From Longimicrobium sp. (GTDB taxonomy: Bacteria > Gemmatimonadota > Gemmatimonadetes > Longimicrobiales > Longimicrobiaceae): a stretch of DNA of 64,000 bases. How positions within the stretch are numbered: position 1 is the first letter of the stretch; each line of letters opens with the position of its first letter. The notes under the pieces are model-generated. The model was not told the origin of the DNA, made no database searches, and was given only the letters and a program-made list of their open reading frames with translations. Where the stretch lies: NCBI GenBank assembly GCA_036389135.1, contig DASVQP010000019.1:124001-188000 (forward strand). The letters run 5' to 3'. The translations under genes were made by a program, and so were the position numbers. This document shows positions 17,428 through 24,633 of this stretch, in pieces.

Positions 17428-17792
17428 GCCGCCGCCACGGTCCGGACGGGGAGAGCACCTACGGGACGGTAAAGGACCGCTTCGACAGCTGGAGCGCCGC
17501 CAACCCGCGCCCCAAGTCGCGCAGCGCGCTCGGCATTCCGGACATCGACATCCCGGAGGGCGTGGTGCGCACCTTTGCGCTCGCCGTGGGCGTGGGCACG
17601 GGCGCCCTCCTGCTGGGGCTGGCCGCCATCGCCTATTACGCCTCCGGCACCTGGGGAGACATCGACCGGAGCGGCTCGGCGCTGGCGTACCTGCTGGTGG
17701 GAATCTTTCTCACCATCGCGGGGCTGGGCGCGTCGCTGGGGACGCTCAACCACCTCTTCCGCGTCGTGCGCTCGCCCGGGGGGCACCACTGA
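17424..17792 (+). CDS. small two-helix membrane protein coupled to cytochrome c
   Basis: A 122-residue protein that starts inside the cytochrome c stop codon (ATGA). A polar N-terminus containing TYGTVKDRFDSW is followed by two transmembrane segments, about residues 50-71 and 87-108, and a His-rich end (GGHH). I do not recognise the family. Coupling to the cytochrome suggests that it anchors or regulates the same respiratory complex. This is an inference from the operon only. Confidence 0.65.
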   Translation: MSRRHGPDGESTYGTVKDRFDSWSAANPRPKSRSALGIPDIDIPEGVVRTFALAVGVGTGALLLGLAAIAYYASGTWGDIDRSGSALAYLLVGIFLTIAGLGASLGTLNHLFRVVRSPGGHH

Positions 17793-17910
17793 ACGGCCCG
17801 CGCCGGCCGGCGGCGCGGGAAAACACCGGTGATTTGCGCAATCGTGCGACTCGCCGGTGCCCCGCGATGGCCTCTCTTACGCGATGTCTCAAAAACAGCT
17901 GACAAAAATA

Positions 17911-17939
17911 TTGACACTCCGCACATCCCGCAGTAGCTT
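17911..17939 (+). promoter_or_regulatory. sigma-70-type promoter for YMGGV-repeat lipoprotein
   Basis: TTGACA (17911-17916, exact consensus), a 17-bp spacer and TAGCTT (17934-17939). The surrounding stretch is AT-rich for this genome (CAAAAACAG, ACAAAAATATT). The start codon is 63 nt downstream. Confidence 0.7.
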
Positions 17940-18002
17940 CGAAGCGTTCCCCCACCCAAAACGTGTCTCATTCTAAACACCCCTAGCCCGGGAATCCCAC
18001 CC

Positions 18003-18263
18003 ATGCGCGTACGCACCATCGGCCTCTCCATCCTTGCCCTCGGCATCCTGATCGGCGCAGGCGGCTGCTCGTCGGACTCGCCCACCTCCTCGCTCGCTCC
18101 CAGCACCGTCTCCGCCAGCAAGGGCGGATACATGGGCGGCGTCAATCGCGACACGACCCGTTCCACCGTCAGCGGCGGCTACATGGGCGGCGTGATGGGC
18201 GGCGGCACCGACAGCGGCACCGACGCTACGGTCAGCGGCGGCTACATGGGCGGCGTCAACTAA
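18003..18263 (+). CDS. 86-residue lipoprotein with three YMGGV repeats
   Basis: The leader (MRVRTIGLSILALGILIGAGGC) ends in a lipobox-like GAGGC, so the protein should be lipid-anchored. The mature part is about 64 residues: a Ser/Thr-rich linker and then GGYMGGV three times, at about residues 41-47, 58-64 and 79-85, the last one at the very C-terminus. The first repeat follows SASK and the other two follow VSG. It has its own strong promoter and terminator, so it is a monocistronic and probably well expressed gene. No known family is recognised. The repeats and the C-terminal position look like a surface-displayed, self-assembling or processed peptide, which is speculative. Confidence 0.75.
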   Translation: MRVRTIGLSILALGILIGAGGCSSDSPTSSLAPSTVSASKGGYMGGVNRDTTRSTVSGGYMGGVMGGGTDSGTDATVSGGYMGGVN

Positions 18264-18291
18264 GCCACGCCGCCTGCTCCATGTTGTCAGG

Positions 18292-18332
18292 CGCGCCTGG
18301 AAAGCTCCGCGAAGGGCTTTCCAGGCGCGTTT
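18292..18332 (+). terminator. Rho-independent terminator
   Basis: A 14-bp perfect stem (18292-18305 with 18316-18329) and a 10-nt loop are followed by TTT. Confidence 0.8.
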
Positions 18333-18360
18333 GCTCCACCCCTTTTGACGGTCCGGCCGG

Positions 18361-19956
18361 GTGAACCACGATCAGCAGCAGCGTCTCGACGCCGCTTCCG
18401 CCCTGGAACGCGCCGGGTTGTGGGAAGAAGCCGCCCGCAACTTCGACGCGGTATATCGCTCCGCCATCGAACAGCAAGATAATCCTACTTTGATGGAGGC
18501 GCTGGCGCGGCTGGCGTACTGCCACTCGCGCGCGGGCGACTTCGCCGCCGCGCAGGACGAGTTCACGCTCGTGCTGGAGCTGGCGGAGATCCAGAATGCC
18601 CCTTCCATGCGCGGGCGCGCGCTGAACGGCATGGGCGACATGGCCCGGCTCAGCGGCAACGTGGTGGAAGCCGAGCGCCTCTTTCGCCGGGCCTACCGGT
18701 GCGGCGAGGAATCGGGCGACCCGGTGCTGCTGGGGAACGCGGCGCAGAACCTGGGGATCCTGGCCAACATCCGGGGCGACCTGGAGGGGGCGCGGAACTA
18801 CTACCTCAAGGGGCTGGAGCACATAAGGGCGGGAGGCACCGAGAGCGGGCGCGTGACGGTGCTCAACAACCTGGGGATGCTCCACGTGGACCTGGGGGAG
18901 CTGGAGCAGGCGGCGCGCCTCTTCGACGAGGCGCTGGAGATCTGCCAGCGCCTGGGCGACGTGATCCGTGCCGGCATCATCCACGTCAACCGCGCCGAGC
19001 TCTACCTGGCGTCGGGCGACCTGCTGCGGGCGCGCGAGAGCTGCGACGAGGGGTTCGAGATCTTCAGCCAGACGGGCGACACCCTCAACCAGGCGGAGGC
19101 GCTGCGGTTCTACGGCGTGATCTACCGGAAGAGCGGGAAGCCGCACCTTGCCGCCATCCACCTGCAGCGCGCCGCCGACATCGCCGCCCAGCGCGACCCG
19201 CTGCTGGAGGCCGAGGCGCAGCGGGAGCTGGCGCTGGTGCTGCGCGAGCTGGGGAGGAACCGCGACGCGCTCGCCGCCCTGAACCGCTCGCACACGCTCT
19301 TCACCGGCCTACAGGCGCAGGCCGATACCGCCGACATCCAGGGGCGGATCGACCGTCTGGAGACGGACTTCCTGGTGCTGGTGCAGCAGTGGGGCGAGTC
19401 GATCGAGGCCAAGGACCGCTACACGGTGGGGCACTGCCTGCGCGTGGCCGACTACGCCTGCCGGCTGGCGGAAAAGGTGGGGATCGCCCCGCACGAGATG
19501 GTGTGGTTCCGCATGGGGGCCTTTCTCCACGACCTGGGGAAGATCGAGGTGCCGGAGGAGGTGCTGAACAAGCCGGGCCGGCTTACCGACGAGGAGCGCG
19601 CCGTGATGGAGCGCCACCCCGTGATCGGCGAGGCGATGCTGGGTAGCGTGGACTTTCCCTGGGACATCCGCCCCATGGTACGGTCGCACCACGAGCGCTG
19701 GGACGGCGGCGGCTACCCGGACCGGCTGGTGGGGGAGGCGATCCCCTTCTCCGCGCGCATCCTGCGCGTGGCCGACGTCTTCGACGCGCTGACCACCGCG
19801 CGCAGCTACCGCCGCCCCCTCAGCCCCGCCGAGGCGATGGCGATCATGGTGGAGGACCAGGGCTCGTTCGACGCACAGATCTTCGCCGCCTTCGAGGAGC
19901 TCTTCCCGGAGCTCAGCGTTACCGCGGAGCAGGCCTCCTCGATTTATCCGGCTTAG
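18361..19956 (+). CDS. TPR-containing HD-GYP cyclic di-GMP phosphodiesterase
   Basis: A 531-residue cytoplasmic protein starting at GTG 18361. About eight TPR-like helical repeats cover residues 1-330, including NLGILANIRGDLEGARNYY and NNLGMLHVDLGELEQAARL. The C-terminal domain is HD-GYP: His390-Asp391 in FLHDLGKIEVP, HHERWDGGGYPD (Gly451-Tyr452-Pro453) and DVFDALTTARSYR. Such domains hydrolyse cyclic di-GMP to pGpG/GMP. The sensory part is a TPR scaffold rather than a receiver or GAF domain, so it may be controlled by a protein partner. No transmembrane segment is seen. It is probably monocistronic. Confidence 0.9.
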   Translation: MNHDQQQRLDAASALERAGLWEEAARNFDAVYRSAIEQQDNPTLMEALARLAYCHSRAGDFAAAQDEFTLVLELAEIQNAPSMRGRALNGMGDMARLSGNVVEAERLFRRAYRCGEESGDPVLLGNAAQNLGILANIRGDLEGARNYYLKGLEHIRAGGTESGRVTVLNNLGMLHVDLGELEQAARLFDEALEICQRLGDVIRAGIIHVNRAELYLASGDLLRARESCDEGFEIFSQTGDTLNQAEALRFYGVIYRKSGKPHLAAIHLQRAADIAAQRDPLLEAEAQRELALVLRELGRNRDALAALNRSHTLFTGLQAQADTADIQGRIDRLETDFLVLVQQWGESIEAKDRYTVGHCLRVADYACRLAEKVGIAPHEMVWFRMGAFLHDLGKIEVPEEVLNKPGRLTDEERAVMERHPVIGEAMLGSVDFPWDIRPMVRSHHERWDGGGYPDRLVGEAIPFSARILRVADVFDALTTARSYRRPLSPAEAMAIMVEDQGSFDAQIFAAFEELFPELSVTAEQASSIYPA

Positions 19957-20000
19957 CGTAGCGATCATTCCGCGTCACCGGTCGTACAATCCGTCCATTT

Positions 20001-21254
20001 TTAGACAATGGCGGGCTCGCCGAGCTCCAGCTCCACGCCGCGGGTGCGCAGGAGCCGCTCGAGCGCCTCGCCGATCTTGTTGTTGGGGGTGGAGGCCCCG
20101 GCGGTGATCCCCACCACGAGCGGTCCGGCGGGGATCCAGTCCTCCGCCTCCGCCTCGGGCGCGTCGAGGGGCGTGCCGGCTGGCTTGAAGCGGATCGTCC
20201 CCCGCTCGGGGTCGATGCACTCCGCGTCGGCGATGTGGTAGGTGACCGTGTGGCGGGCGCAGAGGATCGCCAGGTGGTTGGTGTTGGACGAGTTGTATCC
20301 CCCCACCACGAGCATCACGTCGGGCGGCCCCTGCGGCCCTTCCACCAGCTTCACCACCGCGTCCTGCCGCTCCTGCGTGGCGGAGCAGATGGTGTCGAAG
20401 GAGCGGAAGTGCGCCGCCAAGTCGTCCACCCCGAAGCGCCGCGCCATCGACTTCCCCACCTCCGCCGCGATCGCCAGAGAGTCGCCCGAGAGCATCGTCG
20501 TCTGGTTCGCCACCCCGATGCGGTCCAGGTGGAGGTCGGGGTCGAATCCGGCCGACGTCTTGCGCGCGAAGTGCTCCTTGAACGCGGCGCGGGTGAGGGC
20601 ACCCGGAGCGCGCTCCACGTAGTCCATCACCAGCCGCGCCTCGTCCATGTCGAAGACGATGACGTAGTGCCCGCCGGCGTGCTTGAGCGCCTGGCTGGCG
20701 GTGGCGCGCGTCTCCTCGTGGCGGTACTTGCCGTGGATGAGCGAGGTGTAGCCGTCGCGGGCGTACTGCTCCACGCGCTTCCACACGTTCAGCACGCTGC
20801 CGCAGGTGGTGTCCACCAGCACGCAGCCGACCCCCTGGAGCCGCCGGAAGTCCTCGGTGGTGGCGCCGAAGGCGGGGAGGATCACCACGTCGTCCGCCGT
20901 CAATCCGCCGAAGTCGAACTCGCCGTCCGCGGCTGGGCGCAGGAAGACGATCCCCATGCCGGTGAGGCGCTGGTTGATGTGGGGGTTGTGGATGATCTCG
21001 CCGAGGAGGAAGACGCGGCGGTCCGGGAAGTGGAGGCGCGTCTCGTACGCGTAGTCCACGGCCCGGTCGACGCCGTAGCAGAAGCCGAACTCCTCCGCGA
21101 GCCGCACGGTCACCTGGAGCTCGCCCTCGCCGAAGCGGTCCTCGTACCCGCGCGCGCGGATGCGCTCCACCAGGCCGCTGTGGTACTCGGACCGGATGAG
21201 CGGCTCGATCTCCTTCTTCCGGCCGAAGCCTCGGCGAAAGTACGTCTGTTCCAT
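20001..21254 (-). CDS. ispH: 4-hydroxy-3-methylbut-2-enyl diphosphate reductase (long form)
   Basis: A 417-residue protein. The Fe-S ligands are Cys59 (GFCYGV), a Cys in VDTTCGSVLNVW and a Cys in DTICSATQERQ. GGYNSSNTNHL, the substrate-binding SxN region, is present. The last step of the MEP pathway yields IPP and DMAPP for quinones, undecaprenol and carotenoids. The N-terminal extension of about 50 residues before the first Cys and an insert between Cys 1 and 2 match the longer form seen in cyanobacteria and some other phyla. An inverted repeat lies upstream, between it and the divergent GT51-like gene. Confidence 0.93.
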   Translation of the reverse strand: MEQTYFRRGFGRKKEIEPLIRSEYHSGLVERIRARGYEDRFGEGELQVTVRLAEEFGFCYGVDRAVDYAYETRLHFPDRRVFLLGEIIHNPHINQRLTGMGIVFLRPAADGEFDFGGLTADDVVILPAFGATTEDFRRLQGVGCVLVDTTCGSVLNVWKRVEQYARDGYTSLIHGKYRHEETRATASQALKHAGGHYVIVFDMDEARLVMDYVERAPGALTRAAFKEHFARKTSAGFDPDLHLDRIGVANQTTMLSGDSLAIAAEVGKSMARRFGVDDLAAHFRSFDTICSATQERQDAVVKLVEGPQGPPDVMLVVGGYNSSNTNHLAILCARHTVTYHIADAECIDPERGTIRFKPAGTPLDAPEAEAEDWIPAGPLVVGITAGASTPNNKIGEALERLLRTRGVELELGEPAIV

Positions 21255-21322
21255 CGGGGTAGCGGTATGTGAGTGCGGTTCGGTGTGCTCAGTACACGAG
21301 CGGGCCTGCGGAGTGCCGGGAA

Positions 21323-21416
21323 GGCGTCACACAGAGACACAGAGGGGTACGGCGAGAACAGGGGAAAGGTTTTCTCCGTGGCCTTGCGGTTCCCTCCGTG
21401 TTCTCTGTGTGATGCT
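21323..21416. repeat. dispersed inverted-repeat element, copy 7 of 10
   Basis: GGCGTCACACAGAGACACAG and its mirror TTCTCTGTGTGATGC. It is the only copy between two divergent genes (ispH and the GT51-like gene), so it is not at a 3' end. Confidence 0.85.
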
Positions 21417-21525
21417 TTTCCCAACCCTAACCCCGCACCACCGCCTGTCGCAACGGCGGTGGGGGGAATACTTTTTGCCCCCCGCACGCGCATCTGCACG
21501 GGCGACACAGACTCCGGGGGACGGG

Positions 21526-22407
21526 ATGGCAGGGAGGCAGTCGAAGGGGAAGATGCTGGAGGGGGCGCCGCCCAAGCCGCGAGCCACACGCCGCGCCGCC
21601 GACTCCGGCAAGGGGAGCGGCACGCGCAACGCCGCCCTCATCCTGCTGGCCGTCATCACCGTGGGCACGGTGGGGGCGATCGGCGGCTTCGCGTGGGCGA
21701 TGTGGGGGCGGCTGGACGACGGCCTCCTGGCCCAGCGCGAGGCCGCCCGCCACCGCCCGGACTGGGTGCGGCTCGACGAGCTGCCGCGCCACGTACCCGA
21801 TGCCTTCACGGCCGTGGTGGACACCGCTTCGTTCCGGCGCGTCCCGCCCGAGGAGCGCGACCGCAACCCCATGCTCTCGCGCGACCTGGTGCGCCAGGTG
21901 CACCGCCTGGCGAACGGCGGCGTGGGCGGCGACGCGCGCGAGCTGGTGATGTCGCCGCTGCTGGAGAACGCCCTCTCCAAGCGCGGGCTCTTTGAGCTGT
22001 ACCTCAACCGCATTTCGATGGGGCGCACCGGCGACTGGCCGGTGTACGGCATCTTCCACGCGTCGCGCGAGTACTTCGGCAAGGACCCGCGCAGGCTGAC
22101 GCTGGCGGAGGCGGCCACGCTGGCGGGGATCCTCCTTCCCCCCGCCCTTCCCGCGCCCGAGCAGAGCCCGGGGCCCGTGGGGGCGCGCCGCAACGAGGTG
22201 CTGCGGCGCATGCTGGAGGCGGAGCGCATCACCCCCGCCGCGTACCGCCAGGCCGCCCGCGAGCCGCTCGCCTTCCAGCCCGGCGCGGACTACGCACCCA
22301 TGGCGCGCCCGGTGGACTGGAAGCGCGAGCCGGAGGTCATCCGCCTGCCGCCGGAGCTGCGGCCGAGTCTGCAGCCGGACTCGGCGCAGGCGCCGGCTCC
22401 GGAGTAG
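21526..22407 (+). CDS. degenerate GT51 (PBP1-type transglycosylase)-like membrane protein
   Basis: A 293-residue protein with one N-terminal transmembrane segment (about residues 36-58). Residues about 140-230 show motifs of the C-terminal part of GT51 peptidoglycan glycosyltransferases: ALSKRGLFELYLNRISMG, YGIFHASREYFGKD, LTLAEAATLAGI, then RNEVLRRMLE. The catalytic ED-x-x-F segment is altered to DTASF, followed by VPPEERD instead of the H-G motif. The transpeptidase domain is missing. It may therefore be a non-catalytic cell-wall scaffold. Its 3' 71 nt overlap the end of the convergent gene. Confidence 0.7.
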   Translation: MAGRQSKGKMLEGAPPKPRATRRAADSGKGSGTRNAALILLAVITVGTVGAIGGFAWAMWGRLDDGLLAQREAARHRPDWVRLDELPRHVPDAFTAVVDTASFRRVPPEERDRNPMLSRDLVRQVHRLANGGVGGDARELVMSPLLENALSKRGLFELYLNRISMGRTGDWPVYGIFHASREYFGKDPRRLTLAEAATLAGILLPPALPAPEQSPGPVGARRNEVLRRMLEAERITPAAYRQAAREPLAFQPGADYAPMARPVDWKREPEVIRLPPELRPSLQPDSAQAPAPE

Positions 22408-22906
22408 CGCTCTCGGGGCGGGAGAGGTGCGCCTCCACCAGGCGCCACTCCCCGCGCTCACGTACGAAGACGCCGCTCATCCGCAGCAGCACCGGGTCGG
22501 TCGCCGCCGAGGTGGAGAGGAGCTGCAGGTGGGTGGAGAACCACCCCATCCCCTGCGACGCGCTCACCCGCAGGTCGGGCGTGCGCACCACCGTGGGCGC
22601 CGCGATCGCCAGCTCCGCCACCGCCGCGCTCACCCCCGCGGCGCCGAAGCGCACCATCCCGTCGTTCCCCTCCACCCCCACCACCGCGGCCATGGAGTCC
22701 GGCGCCAGCGCCTGCACGGCGTCTCCGGTGTCCATCCGCCCCAGCGCCTCGGCGAAGACGCGCACTCGCGTGCGGATCTCGTCCGCGGCCTCCTGGCGGT
22801 CGACGACGGCCGGGTCCGGGTGGTTGTAGAACTCGGGCGGGGTGCGTTCCACGTCGCACCCGGCGAGGGCGGCGAGCGCGGCGGCGGCGGCTAGGGACCG
22901 GTACAC
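22337..22906 (-). CDS. SnoaL/NTF2-like lipoprotein
   Basis: A 189-residue protein. GTG 22906 is preceded by GGAG and opens a lipoprotein leader with Cys in LAALAGC (about residue 18). The mature domain includes FAEALGRMDTGDAVQALAP, then MVRFGAAGVSAAVAEL, and ends in VFVRERGEWRLVEAHLS, the terminal strand pattern of SnoaL/NTF2-like alpha+beta cones. These usually act as ligand-binding or uncharacterised stress proteins. The C-terminus is Pro/Ala-rich and overlaps the convergent GT51-like gene by 71 nt. Confidence 0.72.
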   Translation of the reverse strand: MYRSLAAAAALAALAGCDVERTPPEFYNHPDPAVVDRQEAADEIRTRVRVFAEALGRMDTGDAVQALAPDSMAAVVGVEGNDGMVRFGAAGVSAAVAELAIAAPTVVRTPDLRVSASQGMGWFSTHLQLLSTSAATDPVLLRMSGVFVRERGEWRLVEAHLSRPESATPEPAPAPSPAADSAAAPAAGG

Positions 22907-23090
22907 GGTTCTCCGGGAGCACGTTACGTAAGGGCGCTGGGCTGCCCACAAGATGCGGTCACCCCCTTCCCTGTCAAGCCGCACGCCACCGCGACGGCGG
23001 TGTATCACGCCCCGCAAGTCCTTGACGCCCGGCCAGGGTGACGCCATCGTCCATCCGTTCCCCCTTGAGACCACGCATGTTTTTCGGCAG

Positions 23091-23798
23091 ATGATCTGGT
23101 TCGGCAAGCTTTCCAAGATCTTCGAGGCACCGGCCGGCTTCACGCTCGCGCCCGGCGGCGACGATGCCACGCGGATGGAGCAGGCGCTCCGCTGGGTGGC
23201 CGCGCGCGCGCCGCAGTTGGAGGGCGCCGCGCTCCTGGACGCCCTGGCCGGCACCGGCTGGGTGGACCGCGCGACCGCCGCGCGCCTCCTCCCCGCCTTT
23301 CGCGGCTTCGACGCGGACCGGGTGTTCGCCGAGTCTCTCCGCTCCCTCTCGCTCCGCGGCGACACCGCGGCCGACGAGTTCCGCGCGCGGGTGGGCCGCG
23401 TGGTGGAGGACCTGACGGGCGACGCGCGGCTGGACGCGCTCGGCCCCGAGCAGGCGATCCGCTTCAGCCACGGCGAGCGCCAGGGTGTGGTGCTCGCCTA
23501 CCCGCAGGTGTCGTTCACGCTCGGCGGCTCCGCCATGAAGGCCGTCACCGCCGCCGTCGAGGAGCTCCCCGACACGCTGGTGATCGTCGCGCGCAACTTC
23601 GCCGAGGGGGCGGAGGCGCAGCTGCGCTCGGTGCTGGACCGCAGCGAGCTTCCCGGCACGCTGGTGACGGTGAACCTGCTGCTGGGGATGCGGGCGATCG
23701 CGCTCAAGTACCAGCCCTCGCCGGACCGGGTGATCGATCTGCTAGGGGCGGGCGGGGCGCTGCGGTCGCGCGACATCGCGGCGCTGGGGGACCGGTAG
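23091..23798 (+). CDS. hypothetical protein, two-part alpha/beta
   Basis: A 235-residue protein if it starts at ATG 23091; no strong ribosome site is seen and upstream in-frame starts exist, so the N-terminus is uncertain. The N-terminal half is helical (MEQALRWVAARAPQLEGAALL, FRGFDADRVFAESL). The C-terminal half has GVVLAYPQVSFTLGGSAMK, LPDTLVIVARNFAEGAEAQL and VTVNLLLGMRAIALKYQP. I do not recognise the family. There is no signal peptide or transmembrane segment. It appears monocistronic, and a heptamer repeat starts 4 nt after its stop. Confidence 0.6.
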   Translation: MIWFGKLSKIFEAPAGFTLAPGGDDATRMEQALRWVAARAPQLEGAALLDALAGTGWVDRATAARLLPAFRGFDADRVFAESLRSLSLRGDTAADEFRARVGRVVEDLTGDARLDALGPEQAIRFSHGERQGVVLAYPQVSFTLGGSAMKAVTAAVEELPDTLVIVARNFAEGAEAQLRSVLDRSELPGTLVTVNLLLGMRAIALKYQPSPDRVIDLLGAGGALRSRDIAALGDR

Positions 23799-23801
23799 GA
23801 G

Positions 23802-23826
23802 AGGGGAATGGGGAATGGGGAATAGG
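23802..23826. repeat. GGGGAAT heptanucleotide repeat, 3 units
   Basis: About three tandem copies of GGGGAAT start 4 nt after a stop codon. The same heptamer recurs at 29731, 30136 (inverted) and 38836. Confidence 0.75.
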
Positions 23827-23878
23827 AGGACGGCCCGCTGCGACAGTGTCGTGGCGGGCCGGATGCGTTGGTGCGCTG

Positions 23879-23938
23879 CGGGCTCCCCCTCTCCCCGGCC
23901 CTCTCCCCCGCAAGCGGGGGAAAGGGTGCACTCCGCCC
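23879..23938. repeat. left arm of a perfect 60-bp inverted repeat
   Basis: The 60 bases at 23879-23938 are the exact reverse complement of 24571-24630, by direct comparison. The core CCCCCGCAAGCGGGGG is itself a hairpin. Arms enclose about 630 bp holding the zinc-ribbon gene at 24192-24440. Of the 23799-24191 interval, 23940-24191 otherwise holds two further hairpin units of the CCCCTAC family and no gene. Confidence 0.9.
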
Positions 23939-24191
23939 CTCGCCCTCACCTTCCGCGCCGCGACCTCTGCCTCCCGGACCCCGCACTTGGTAGGGGCAGC
24001 CCCACGTGGCGGCCCGTGCTTTCCCCCACTCCGGCGCCTGGTGCTCGGATACGGGCGAAGACGCGAGAGAGCGGATGTTTGCGTCTGTGTGTGGGCGCTG
24101 ACGGCACAGGGGCGCGCACGGGCACGAGGAGGGGCTGCCCCTAGGAGACCGCTTGTTTCGAGAGATGCGTGGGCCGCGGCGTCGCTGCGGG

Positions 24192-24440
24192 CTATGGGAG
24201 AGGCGTGTATAAAGTGATGCGGTGATCCTGGTCGATCACAGCAAGCGCCTTGCAGTTCGGACACTCTGCTACGACCAGGGCCGCGTTGACTAGATCGCTT
24301 ACGTGGGCCTGGGCCTGCTCGTTGGAGACGAGGTCCGGGATGTCAGTGAGCTCTTCGGGAACGAGCAGGCGAAGGCCGTGACCCTCGTACAGGTTCGTGC
24401 GAATGGTCTCTCCGCACCGGCAGAGGAATTTGCTGGCCAT
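24192..24440 (-). CDS. small zinc-ribbon protein
   Basis: An 82-residue protein. ATG 24440 was chosen because GGAGATC precedes it; the upstream in-frame ATG lies in a repeat. It has CRCGETIRTNL near the start and CPNCKALAVIDQ near the end, giving a possible four-Cys zinc site (CxC plus CxxC), with an acidic helical middle. Its base composition is less GC-rich than the neighbours. It lies inside a 60-bp perfect inverted repeat, which suggests insertion as a unit. Function unknown. Confidence 0.68.
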   Translation of the reverse strand: MASKFLCRCGETIRTNLYEGHGLRLLVPEELTDIPDLVSNEQAQAHVSDLVNAALVVAECPNCKALAVIDQDHRITLYTPLP

Positions 24441-24570
24441 GATCTCCGGGATACGAGAAGGGCGGGCAGACACGCAGGTCTGGCCCTACAAGGTATTTGG
24501 CGTGACAACCGGCGGAGCAGGTTTTAGCACGGGCGCGATGAATTGCGCCCGCACGACGATGCTGGAGACC

Positions 24571-24630
24571 GGGCGGAGTGCACCCTTTCCCCCGCTTGCG
24601 GGGGAGAGGGCCGGGGAGAGGGGGAGCCCG
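24571..24630. repeat. right arm of the perfect 60-bp inverted repeat
   Basis: Exact reverse complement of 23879-23938. It stops 4 nt before the stop codon of the decarboxylase gene at 24634. The 24441-24570 stretch between carries two short hairpins of the CCCCTAC family. Confidence 0.9.
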
Positions 24631-24633
24631 CCC

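Noticed and set aside
23879-24630. Transposon with terminal inverted repeats
   Set aside because: The 60-bp arms are exact, but no transposase is present and similar hairpin units recur as stand-alone repeats, so it is reported as a repeat, not a transposon.
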